Origin: Granulicella sp.
GTDB lineage: Bacteria; Acidobacteriota; Terriglobia; Terriglobales; Acidobacteriaceae
Assembly: GCA_025359825.1 (NCBI GenBank)
Contig: JANYER010000453.1
Coordinates: 1 to 33,276 of the forward strand
Direction: 5' to 3'
DNA length: 33,276 nt
Part shown: positions 8,367 through 15,955 of the stretch, piece by piece
Layout: each line of letters begins with the position of its first letter
Position numbering within the stretch: position 1 is the stretch's first letter
Notes under the pieces: model-generated
Databases searched by the model: none
The model's input: only the letters and a program-made list of their open reading frames with translations
What the model was told of the DNA's origin: nothing
Made by a program: the position numbers and the translations under genes

Positions 8367-9605
8367 GTGCCAGCCTCCGAGTCCATCTCCCAAATCGTCT
8401 TCAAGCAGCCCTCAGCCCAGGCTGCAGACCTCATCGCCATTGAGGACCAGTACGGCGCCCACAACTACCACCCACTGGACGTCGTCATCGAACGCGCCGC
8501 CGGTGCCTGGGTCTGGGACGTCGACGGCCGTAAGTATCTCGACTTCCTCGCCGCCTACTCCGCCGTCAATCAGGGGCACTGCCACCCCGCCATCCTCGCC
8601 GCCTTCTACGACCAGGTCCACAAGGTCACCCTCACCTCCCGCGCCTTCCGCAACGACCAGCTCCCGCTCCTGCTCAAAGACCTCCACGACCTCACCGGCT
8701 TTGATATGGCCCTGCCCATGAACTCCGGCGTCGAAGCCGTTGAGACCGCCATCAAGGCCGCCCGCAAATGGGGCTACACCATCAAGGCCATCCCCGCCGA
8801 TCAGGCTGAGATCATCGTCCTCTCTAATAACTTCCACGGCCGCACCACCACCGTCGTCGGCTTCTCCTCCGAGCAGCAGTACCGCTCCGGCTTCGGCCCC
8901 TTCACCCCCGGCTTCCGCCACGTCCCCATGGGCGACGCAGACGCCCTCCGTGCCGCCATCACCCCCAACACCTGCGCCTTCCTGCTCGAACCCATCCAGG
9001 GCGAGGCCGGCATCCTCATCCCACCCCCCGGATATCTCAAAGAGGTCGCCGCCATCTGCCGCGAGAACAACGTCCTGCTCATACTGGACGAGATCCAGTC
9101 CGGCCTCGGCCGCACCGGCAAATTCTTCGCCTATCAGCATGAAGGCATCACCCCCGACGTCGTCATCATCGGCAAAGCCCTCTCCGGCGGCTACTACCCC
9201 GTCTCCGCTGTCCTTAGCCGCCGCGCCGTCCTCGGCGTCTTCCACCCCGGCGACCACGGCAGCACCTTTGGCGGTAATCCACTCGCCTGCGCCGTCGCCC
9301 GCGCCGCCCTCAAGGTCATCGTCGATGAAGATCTAGCCGCCCGCTCCGCCCGCCTCGGTGACTACGCCCTCACCCGCCTCCAGAAGATCAAGAGCCCCCT
9401 CATCCACGCCGTCCGCGGCAAAGGCCTCTGGCTCGCCATCGAACTCAACACTCCCGCCCGCCCCCTCTGCGAAGCCCTCAAAGACCGCGGCCTGCTCTGC
9501 AAAGAGACCCACGACACCGTCATCCGCCTCGCCCCACCCCTCATCATCGAAGAGGCCGACCTAACCTGGGCCTTAGACCAGATCGAAGCCGTCCTCACCG
9601 CCTAA
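8367..9605 (+). CDS. rocD: Ornithine--oxo-acid aminotransferase
   Basis: This class-III PLP-dependent aminotransferase has 412 residues and should convert ornithine plus 2-oxoglutarate to glutamate-semialdehyde plus glutamate (arginine/ornithine to proline/glutamate metabolism). The features seen are WDVDGRKYLDFLAAYSAVNQGH near the N-terminus, MNSGVEAVETAIK (about 118), NNFHGRT (154), the PLP-binding Asp241 in ILDEIQSGLGRTG, the Schiff-base Lys270 in IIGKALSGGYYPVSA, and STFGGNPLACAVA. The AYSAVNQGHCHP pattern is typical of ornithine aminotransferase rather than acetylornithine or GABA enzymes. The start is GTG at 8367, preceded by AGAGAG. It stands alone; no arginine genes are adjacent. Confidence 0.93.
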   Translation: MPASESISQIVFKQPSAQAADLIAIEDQYGAHNYHPLDVVIERAAGAWVWDVDGRKYLDFLAAYSAVNQGHCHPAILAAFYDQVHKVTLTSRAFRNDQLPLLLKDLHDLTGFDMALPMNSGVEAVETAIKAARKWGYTIKAIPADQAEIIVLSNNFHGRTTTVVGFSSEQQYRSGFGPFTPGFRHVPMGDADALRAAITPNTCAFLLEPIQGEAGILIPPPGYLKEVAAICRENNVLLILDEIQSGLGRTGKFFAYQHEGITPDVVIIGKALSGGYYPVSAVLSRRAVLGVFHPGDHGSTFGGNPLACAVARAALKVIVDEDLAARSARLGDYALTRLQKIKSPLIHAVRGKGLWLAIELNTPARPLCEALKDRGLLCKETHDTVIRLAPPLIIEEADLTWALDQIEAVLTA

Positions 9606-9630
9606 TCAGTTCGTCGAAGGCCTGCCGGGT

Positions 9631-9681
9631 GCCCTATTCATCGATTTTGATGAGTGGGCATCGTGCGCAGCACGACCACTC
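9631..9681. repeat. Compound hairpin element with two mutually exclusive stems
   Basis: Stem A pairs GCCC/TTCATC (9631-9642) with GATGAG/GGGC (9649-9659). Stem B pairs GAGTGG and CGTGC (9652-9666) with GCACG and CCACTC (9670-9681). The arms overlap at 9652-9659, so only one can form at a time. It lies 25 bp after rocD and has no T-run. It may be a dispersed extragenic palindromic element or an mRNA 3' structure for rocD. Confidence 0.55.
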
Positions 9682-9737
9682 TCCTACCCATCTCCACAAA
9701 CCCCCAAGTCGGAAAGAGAGCATCCCCCTGTCTAAAA

Positions 9738-9772
9738 CTCTGCGATCTCTGCGCCCCTCCGCGCTCTCCGCG
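9738..9772. repeat. Short imperfect tandem repeat (CTCTGCG-type)
   Basis: Four consecutive units of 7-10 bp follow the theme CTCYGCG (CTCTGCG, ATCTCTGCG, CCCCTCCGCG, CTCTCCGCG). It is not coding. Similar low-complexity units are scattered between genes in many environmental bacteria, an observation from general knowledge that was not checked here. Confidence 0.5.
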
Positions 9773-9884
9773 TCCGTCTTGAAATCTTGTCAAGCCCCCA
9801 GCGCCTATCCAAATCCGCTAAGCCCAACAATTCAAACCACATAAAACCCAAAAATAAACGAGTCTTTAGTTATGGTGCCCTCGC

Positions 9885-9950
9885 TACAATTGAACTAGAG
9901 AACAAAAAGGAACCACTTCGGCCCACGGCCGAGCCTAACTCCTTTGTTTG
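9885..9950 (+). other. Possible promoter and long hairpin; candidate small RNA
   Basis: A TACAAT -10-like hexamer (9885-9890) is followed by an inverted repeat. The outer arms are roughly AACAAA..AGGA (9901-9911) and TCCTTTGTTT (9940-9949), enclosing a perfect TCGGCC-CAC-GGCCGA stem (9918-9932). No ORF in the stretch is convincing. It could be a small RNA, a leader, or a relic repeat. The -35 match is poor. Confidence 0.3.
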
Positions 9951-10013
9951 GAATATTTTGGCGTCATTGCCTGGTCGCAAATACAAGTAAAGAAAGAGCT
10001 TACGCTCCGGATA

Positions 10014-10033
10014 GGGGGGGAGGGGGGGTGGGG
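10014..10033 (+). other. G-rich tract with G-quadruplex potential
   Basis: The tract is seven G, then A, seven G, T, and four G on the plus strand. It offers enough G-triplets for an intramolecular G-quadruplex and is also a slippage-prone homopolymer. It lies about 200 bp upstream of the broken Sel1 gene. Confidence 0.6.
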
Positions 10034-10240
10034 TAGCTGAAAGGCCGAATGCACGCTCCTGTTGTCTATGGGAAGTAACCCGTTTCGATTCGTCAGTACC
10101 GAATGGAAGGTATCCAAAATGATTCCGCATGACGTAGATTCAACACGTTATGCTCGTTGCACTATTTTTCGTCACACTTCGACCGGGCCCTGTATCTGCG
10201 TTCCATCCTGTTCCATACGGCTTGTAGGGAGATGATTCTG

Positions 10241-11460
10241 ATGATGAAGTTTTCGATCCGGTGCGCTGCGGCGGCAACGCGCAGACCATGTATCAGTTCG
10301 GTGACGCCTTTTCGACCGCCCAGCACACCCTAGCCGTAGACCAGAAGGCCTCCACCGACTTCTTTATCGCCGCCGCTGAAAAAGCTCATGTTCCTGCCGA
10401 GTCGCGTCTGGCTGTGGCATATCACAACGGCACCGGCATCGCGAAGGACGACGTAAAAGCAGCCTACTGGGCCCGCAAAGCGATGGACGCCGGAGAGCCC
10501 GCCGGCGCAACGCTGCTCGCCAAGCTCTACGCCGCCGGCAATGGGGTTCCCCGCGATTAGGCCAAGGCGCTGGAGTTGATGAACGTTGCAGCAACGCGCG
10601 GCAATGCAGAGGCAAAGAGCGCTCTGGCTCGCGGCTTCGATGGTAGAGCCGACACTGCCAGTGCCGCCAGCACCTTGCTGACGTCGCAGCAACTCACCCA
10701 GCAGGCCTACGCAGCGTTGCCTTCGTTGCTCGACCGTCAGTTGGAGATGTTCAAACGCGATCACGCGAAGATTCCGCCGCTTACCGACACGGCGAAGGCA
10801 GAACTGCAAAAGAAATATGAAAAGTCCAAGCCCCTCGGTCAATTCAACTGCAACACGGACGCCCAGTCGGCATACCTGCTCGGCCGCAACTTGCAGTTAG
10901 GCCAGAGCTCCTACTTTTGGTATGTGGAGCGTGAATACTCCTTTTGCGCCGCGTTACACAACGTTCCCGGTGCGATGGAGAACATGCTTTGGTCCGCCTT
11001 CCTCAACTACTACAACTCGCGCGATCTGCAGATGTACGCCGATCCGGCACGAGGCAAGCTACAGGACTACGCCAAGGCCGCCTCCAACCAGTTCGGTCTC
11101 GCATCCTACATGCTCGCAGCGCTTGAGCAGGAGAAGAAAAACTCCACGCTGGTGCGCGCCTACCTCACCCTGGCGGCCAACCAGGTACCCGAAGCAGCCA
11201 CCGACCTCGCCGCAATGGAGTGGTCCGGTACCGGTGGCCCGGTCGATGAAGCCAGCGGGACCAAGCTAATGCTCTCAGCAGCCAAGACCGATCCCAACGC
11301 CATGTACCTGCTTGGCATGGCCTACGCCGAAGGCCTGCACGGCCTCACCGCCGACCCCGCTCACGGCCTAGAACTCCTCACCGCAGCAGGAGCGAAAGGC
11401 AATACCGTAGCTCTCCGCGCCAAGCAGCAAATTGAAGCCCAGAAGAGCGGAGGCTCCTAA
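10241..11460 (+). pseudogene. Sel1-repeat (TPR-like) exported protein, disrupted
   Basis: An ATG at 10241, about 10 nt after GGGAG, starts a signal-peptide-like MMKFSIRCAAAAT in frame 2. The Sel1-type protein itself (QTMYQFGDAFSTAQH onward) runs in frame 1 with no ATG of its own before residue 10, so a frameshift or small deletion has fused the two. In frame 1 a TAG at 10558 then interrupts a Sel1 repeat (GNGVPRD-stop-AKALELMN), where a single base change from CAG, TAC or similar would restore it. After the amber codon the frame is open for about 300 residues (10576-11460) with more repeat-like units (MYLLGMAYAEGLHGLTADPAHGLELLTAAGA). Such repeats usually mediate protein-protein contacts in the envelope. 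I call it a pseudogene; two sequencing errors, or translation restarting at 10576, cannot be excluded. Confidence 0.72.
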
Positions 11461-11549
11461 CCATCCTCCTTGGGCAGCGGGCTGCGCTATCATCGTCTCC
11501 AGTGTCAGGCCGCTTTGTCCTCGGCCGATTCAGGAGCTCTCTCTCTACC

Positions 11550-12512
11550 ATGCCGATGTCCAAAGCCCTGCTTGCCGTCTCGCTGCTTCTCGCGGCCCCG
11601 CTCTACGCCCAGTCGTCCATGCAGTTCGACGAGAAGAACCCGGCACCTCCCGCACCAAAATCGCCACCCATCCACGGCATCGCCCACATCGCCATCCGCG
11701 TCCACGACATCGCCGTCTCCCGCGCCTTCTACGAGAAGCTTGGCTACCAGCAGGCCTTCGCCTTCCACAAGGACAAAGCCAACGACGCCAGCCCCATCAG
11801 CCAGTCCTTCATCAAGATCAACAACCGCCAGTTTATTGAGCTCTACCCAACTTCGCCGACGCCCGACAATCAGCCCGCCTACGGTTTTATGCACCTGTGC
11901 TTCGATGGCGAAGACCTCAACGCTCTCCACGACTTCGACGTCGCCCAGGGCCTCACGCCAATCGCGGTACGCAAAGCCGGCGCCGGCAACCTGCTCTTCA
12001 CCCTCCGTGGCCCCGAGAACCAGAACATCGAGTACACCCAGTACATGCCCGGTTCCCTCCACTACGAAGACCGGGGCAAACATATCAGCACCAGCCGCCT
12101 CGCCGAGGGCTTCTTCGCGGTCGGTCTCGGCATGAAGGATGAGAACGCAGCCCATGACTTCTATACCCAGAAGCTGCTCTTCACCACCGTAGGCTTGAAC
12201 CCTCATCTGCTGTACATCCCAGCCAGCGAGGACAAGGTTCAACTGGAGCCACTCACCGGCACCGCCTCCCGCATCTACTTTGAAGTTTTGGATCTTGACA
12301 CCACTGCAGCGAAACTCAAGACACGAGGCATCGCCTACAAACTGGGCAAAAACCGGCTCACCATCACCGACCCCGATGGAAATTTTATGGTCTTCACCGA
12401 TAGCGTTCGCAAGCTTTGGCCCATCGTGCCTTTCAAAACGGGCATCCAGTCGAAGAGCGATCTGAACCGGAATAAAAGCAATCCGCACGGCTGGAACCCC
12501 AACGGGCGGTAG
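11550..12512 (+). CDS. Exported protein with two VOC (glyoxalase-like) domains
   Basis: From the chosen ATG the protein has 320 residues and opens with a signal peptide (MPMSKALLAVSLLLAAPLYAQ). I prefer this start over 11502 because AGGAG lies about 13 nt upstream and the signal peptide is then N-terminal. The first VOC domain (about 42-168) has a plausible metal set: His46 in HIAIRVHD, Glu97 in FIELYP, His115 in GFMHLCF and Glu161 in NIEYTQY. The second (about 188-305, VGLGMKDENAAHDFYTQKLLF to DPDGNFMVFTD) looks degenerate. The VOC superfamily includes glyoxalases, dioxygenases and resistance proteins; the substrate is not evident. The stop is only 2 bp from the convergent diguanylate cyclase stop. 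Confidence 0.82.
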   Translation: MPMSKALLAVSLLLAAPLYAQSSMQFDEKNPAPPAPKSPPIHGIAHIAIRVHDIAVSRAFYEKLGYQQAFAFHKDKANDASPISQSFIKINNRQFIELYPTSPTPDNQPAYGFMHLCFDGEDLNALHDFDVAQGLTPIAVRKAGAGNLLFTLRGPENQNIEYTQYMPGSLHYEDRGKHISTSRLAEGFFAVGLGMKDENAAHDFYTQKLLFTTVGLNPHLLYIPASEDKVQLEPLTGTASRIYFEVLDLDTTAAKLKTRGIAYKLGKNRLTITDPDGNFMVFTDSVRKLWPIVPFKTGIQSKSDLNRNKSNPHGWNPNGR

Positions 12513-12514
12513 AT

Positions 12515-13747
12515 TTAGCGGCGTTCCATAGCCATCTCGGAGTAGCAGACGCGGTTTCGTCCCTGCTCCTTGGCCTCGTACAGCGCCTTGTCCGCCGCAT
12601 CAAGCAGCTTGTCCTGCAGGTCGGTATGGGTCGGCCAGCAGGTAGCGACGCCGCAGCTCACCGTTGCCCATGTGGAAGGCAGCTCCTGCACATTGTCGAC
12701 TGCGGGCGAGCCTGCGACCTCCACCAGTTTGCGAATGCGTTCCGCTACCATCATGGCCGCCTCAGGACTGGCACCCGGCAGCAGCGCCACAAACTCTTCG
12801 CCGCCAAACCGAGCCGCAAAGTCTCCTTTGCCACGCAGGGCCTGCTGCACCAGCAACGCGACCCGCCGCAGCACCTGGTCGCCGTACAAATGCCCGCGCA
12901 CGTCGTTCAACATCTTGAAGTTGTCGATATCAATCAGCACGGCAGAGAGCGGAGCGCGAGAGGTCAAGGCCTGCTTCCAAAGCTTCATGTACTCCGCTGC
13001 AAAGGCATGGCGATTGCCCAGTCCAGTAAGTCCGTCGAGGTTGGAGATGCGATGCAGCTCGCGATTGATCAGCGTCAACTCATCACTCTGGATCTCTCCG
13101 CGTAGTCGCAGCAGGTAGGCAAGCCGCTCTTCGCGCTGCAGGCTGTAGTTGGCGATCAACGTCATAGCAATGGCGCACAAGGTCAGGGTTGCGGCGAACA
13201 CCTTCTCGGCCCGATTATCAAAGTGCTCCAGACGCAGGAACACCAGGTCGCCCGCCATCATGGCTATTGATACCGCCAGGGCATAGGGGAACTGCACCCG
13301 CATCACGACGTTCGTAAACAGTATGACGACGATTACCCCAACTTGGGCATAGGATGACCCCAGAGCATATTGCCCCAGCTCCATGTACAGATGGGTGTAG
13401 CAGATCCAGCAGGCGGCCAACGCAATGCTGGCCTCGCGATAGACCTTGCCCGGCCTCAACCGCATGGCGAAATTAACCAGCAGGGCGACCGGCGTGATCA
13501 GTCCAGACCGAAACAGCACATCCTTCCACGAGACTGAACTCATCAGAAAATGGTTGGCGAATAAAAGCAGGTTGAAGAGGAGGATCGCTACCAGCCCTTC
13601 CACCCACAAACGCCCGAGTCGGAACGCAGAGACGTCCCTCTCGTAGCGGTCTTCCAGCTCCTTCGGAAAGGTAAGCCACTGGAACTTCCGCTGCGAGAGT
13701 CGTTCAACCTGCTTTGGGACGAGTTCGTAGATCGAGGTCGATATCAT
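12515..13747 (-). CDS. Membrane-bound diguanylate cyclase (GGDEF)
   Basis: The 410-residue protein should make cyclic di-GMP from two GTP at the inner membrane. The N-terminal half has about five or six hydrophobic segments (roughly 48-70, 80-95, 105-125, 132-150, 153-172, 183-201), followed by a helical linker and a GGDEF domain (about 232-405). Catalytic features are intact: DGLTGLGNRHAF, metal-binding Asp273/Asp275 in LIDIDNFK, and the FGGEEF signature (about 314-319). The product-inhibition I-site (RxxD five residues before GGEEF) is not matched: the sequence is RGKGDFAARFGGEEF, with Gly where the Arg should be. It is next to the sigma-54 regulatory block and the EPS locus; c-di-GMP control of EPS is a common theme, but the link here is inferred. 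Confidence 0.93.
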   Translation of the reverse strand: MISTSIYELVPKQVERLSQRKFQWLTFPKELEDRYERDVSAFRLGRLWVEGLVAILLFNLLLFANHFLMSSVSWKDVLFRSGLITPVALLVNFAMRLRPGKVYREASIALAACWICYTHLYMELGQYALGSSYAQVGVIVVILFTNVVMRVQFPYALAVSIAMMAGDLVFLRLEHFDNRAEKVFAATLTLCAIAMTLIANYSLQREERLAYLLRLRGEIQSDELTLINRELHRISNLDGLTGLGNRHAFAAEYMKLWKQALTSRAPLSAVLIDIDNFKMLNDVRGHLYGDQVLRRVALLVQQALRGKGDFAARFGGEEFVALLPGASPEAAMMVAERIRKLVEVAGSPAVDNVQELPSTWATVSCGVATCWPTHTDLQDKLLDAADKALYEAKEQGRNRVCYSEMAMERR

Positions 13748-13946
13748 GGGGGCCTGAGCGAATCTTTACAGCTCACATATCGGCAGGCGTGCGACTAGTT
13801 TATGAAGTCTGGAACACGCCGCCCTACAACTTCTGGGTTATAGAGGACTTCGATCACTCCCCTGTGTCTATCGCTAATTAGACGCGAACCAGGGCTTCAC
13901 CGCTGCCTCTCCACAAGGCAAGAATCCGCAATAGACGCACATGTGG

Positions 13947-13989
13947 AAAAGGGCCGGCATCGCGGTGTGCGATCCCAGCCCTTGTTTTT
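13947..13989. terminator. Intrinsic (possibly bidirectional) terminator
   Basis: AAGGGC (13949-13954) pairs with GCCCTT (13978-13983), with an inner ATCGC/GCGAT stem. GTTTTTATT follows on the plus strand, and the minus-strand transcript would end in CCCTTTTCC. Because only the minus-strand DUF6982-like operon ends here, it most likely terminates that unit. The remaining intergenic sequence up to 13747 must hold the diguanylate cyclase promoter. Confidence 0.75.
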
Positions 13990-14012
13990 ATTCTAAGTAG
14001 TTAAACAAGGGA

Positions 14013-14501
14013 CTAGTTTGGCTTGAACATCCGGGGAGCGTTACGCATTCCCAGGACGTTGAAGTCCTTTAGTCGGTCCTTCAGGACATAGATCAACTGG
14101 TTGTTGCCGTTTGGGTCGGTGGGCATCATAAAGAAGCCATGCTCCAGCACGTAATCGCGGCTGTTGCGGATGATGCCTTCAATGGTCTCGCCGTCGTGGA
14201 AGGCGATGCGGACCCACAGGCCCTGCACAATGGGTGCGTTCTCGTGGAAGTGCAGTGCGCGGTGCCGCTCATCGCCATCGAAGGTCTTCACAAAGAAGAC
14301 TGCCTTGGCGTTGCGTGTGGAGACATCTTCTACTTTGTCGGTGTCCAGCAGCTCCAACCGGATGGAGTCCAGCGAGGAGGCGGGCTCATTGCGCAGCAAC
14401 TGCTCCAGTGAGCCCAGATCACTGGCCTGCGCTACACCTCGTACGGCGTGGTCTTCGTAACGGATGACAACTCGGTAGGTAGTCGGTAATTCTGGATCCA
14501 A
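14013..14501 (-). CDS. DUF6982-like protein
   Basis: This cytoplasmic protein of unknown function has 162 residues. The C-terminal two-thirds has the pattern 'KAVFFVKTFDGD...LHFHENAPIVQGLWVRIAFHDGETIEGIIRN...GFFMMPTDPNGNNQLIYVL', which I recognise as the DUF6982-type small beta-domain common in Acidobacteriota and found near signalling genes. The tracked ATG at 14612 would overlap the upstream regulator by 100 bp. TTG at 14501 is a better start: GAGGA lies 5 nt before it, and it begins 11 bp after the regulator's stop. It forms an operon with the sigma-54 regulator and ends before a terminator. Its placement suggests a partner or output of that regulator. It lacks the RxxxR/DxSxxG motifs of PilZ, so c-di-GMP binding is not indicated. 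Confidence 0.7.
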   Translation of the reverse strand: MDPELPTTYRVVIRYEDHAVRGVAQASDLGSLEQLLRNEPASSLDSIRLELLDTDKVEDVSTRNAKAVFFVKTFDGDERHRALHFHENAPIVQGLWVRIAFHDGETIEGIIRNSRDYVLEHGFFMMPTDPNGNNQLIYVLKDRLKDFNVLGMRNAPRMFKPN

Positions 14502-14512
14502 AGTCTTCCTCG

Positions 14513-15955
14513 CTACGCCCGGTTCTGCGGAGACAGATCGTACTGCTTGATCTTGTACAGCAGGGCCTTGTAGCTGATTTGAAGGTCGTTTGCTGCTGCC
14601 TTCCGGTTCCATCCAGTTCCCTCCAGTACCTGCGCGATTGCGGTCGACTCAGCCTCGCCCTTCAGACTACGGACCAGCGCCTTGAGTCCAGCTCCGCTCT
14701 GCGCGTCGGGGTTCGATTCCGACACTGCTTCGAAGCTATCACGCGGAGCCAGCTCATCGAGGATGGCTTTTTCATCGCCCAGTACCAGGTACCGATTCAC
14801 TACATTTTCCAACTCACGCAGATTGCCAGGCCAGTGGTGCCCGGTCAGCGCGTTAATCAATGCCGGGGAGATAGGGAGGATCTCGCGGTTATACCGCTTG
14901 GCGCCCTTCCGCATAAAGTACTCGGAGAGCACTGGAATCTCGTCCTTGCGCTCCCGCAGCGGAGGAATACTGAGAGTAAAGCCATTCAAACGGTAGTACA
15001 GGTCCTCGCGGAAGCTCTTATTGGCCATCGCTTCCTTCATATTGATGTTGGTGGCTGCGATCACGCGAACGTCCACCTTCATGGGGGAGCGGCTGCCCAG
15101 ACGCGAGAAGGTACCGTCCTGGAGCACCTGCAGCAGCTTGGCCTGCAGAATGGCCGGCATCTCGCCGATCTCGTCCAAGAAGATCGTGCCGCCTGTGCAG
15201 GTCTCAAACTTGCCCGGCTTGGTCTTGATGGCTCCAGTAAACGCGCCCTGCTCGTAGCCAAACAGCTCGCTCTCCAGCAGGTCGGCCGGTACCGCGGCGC
15301 AGTTCACCTTCAGAAAGATCTTGGAGCTGCGGGAGGACATCTTGTGCGTATAGAGGGCCAGAATCTCTTTTCCTGTTCCGCTCTCACCCAGGATCAGCAA
15401 TGGAATGTCCGCGCGTGCCACCAGTGCGGCCTGCGCCTCCAGGTCCCGCATCCTCTTGCTGGAGCGGACGAACGAGTGGCTCTCGTTCAGTGGAATTTCA
15501 CGCATCGTGTCCGACGGGGCGATCTTCTTTTCTCGATCGGCGGCGGCATTATTCAGGTGCTCTTCAATAGCCTGTTCGACATCGCTGCCCAGAAAGGGCT
15601 TCATCACAATCGCCCGCACACCCAGGCGGATGACCATCTCCAGGTCGCCCAGTTCCGCCGAGCAGGAGAGAACGATGACCGGCAGGTGCGGCTTACTGCA
15701 GCGGATATGGGTCAACAAGGGCATGGGGTCGCGGTGCGTATGCAGCGCAAGCAGCAATAGATCCGGATCTCCACTCTGTTCCAGTCGATCCAGCAGCGTC
15801 TGCTCTTCAGAGAAGAGGCTCAACGAGTACTGGTTGGAGAGGGTCGAGCGCAGATAGTCCAGAACCGCCACATCCGGCTCCAGAATCAAAATCTGAGAGC
15901 GGGACTTAATATTCGTATTCAAAGCAGACACTGGATAAGACAACGAAGCTGACAT
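14513..15955 (-). CDS. Sigma-54-dependent activator with degenerate receiver domain
   Basis: The 480-residue protein has an N-terminal receiver-like domain (about 18-135), a sigma-54 AAA+ domain (about 160-390) and a C-terminal Fis-type helix-turn-helix (about 435-475). AAA+ motifs are intact: GESGTGKE (190-197), the GAFTGA loop that contacts sigma-54 (237-242), FLDEIG (259) and the arginine-finger region FREDLYYRL. The receiver keeps the switch Lys (VMKPF) but has Ala70 where the phospho-acceptor Asp belongs (PDLLLLALHTH), so ordinary phosphorylation is unlikely. I start at ATG 15955, with AGGGG about 8 nt upstream; the extra N-terminus from 16060 is not domain-like. It shares an operon with the DUF6982-like gene and is divergent from a second sigma-54 activator. 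It plausibly controls the EPS locus. Confidence 0.9.
   Translation of the reverse strand: MSASLSYPVSALNTNIKSRSQILILEPDVAVLDYLRSTLSNQYSLSLFSEEQTLLDRLEQSGDPDLLLLALHTHRDPMPLLTHIRCSKPHLPVIVLSCSAELGDLEMVIRLGVRAIVMKPFLGSDVEQAIEEHLNNAAADREKKIAPSDTMREIPLNESHSFVRSSKRMRDLEAQAALVARADIPLLILGESGTGKEILALYTHKMSSRSSKIFLKVNCAAVPADLLESELFGYEQGAFTGAIKTKPGKFETCTGGTIFLDEIGEMPAILQAKLLQVLQDGTFSRLGSRSPMKVDVRVIAATNINMKEAMANKSFREDLYYRLNGFTLSIPPLRERKDEIPVLSEYFMRKGAKRYNREILPISPALINALTGHHWPGNLRELENVVNRYLVLGDEKAILDELAPRDSFEAVSESNPDAQSGAGLKALVRSLKGEAESTAIAQVLEGTGWNRKAAANDLQISYKALLYKIKQYDLSPQNRA

Noticed and set aside
8412-9257. 281-residue minus-strand ORF
   Set aside because: Antisense to rocD, which has all PLP-enzyme motifs.
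9787-9990. 67-residue ORF across the candidate small RNA
   Set aside because: No ribosome site and no domain; low-complexity composition.
11505-12488. 327-residue minus-strand ORF
   Set aside because: Antisense to the VOC protein; Val/Gly/Glu-biased shadow.
14579-15760. 393-residue plus-strand ORF
   Set aside because: It lies antisense to the sigma-54 activator, whose domains and motifs are complete; the composition is that of a GC-rich shadow frame.
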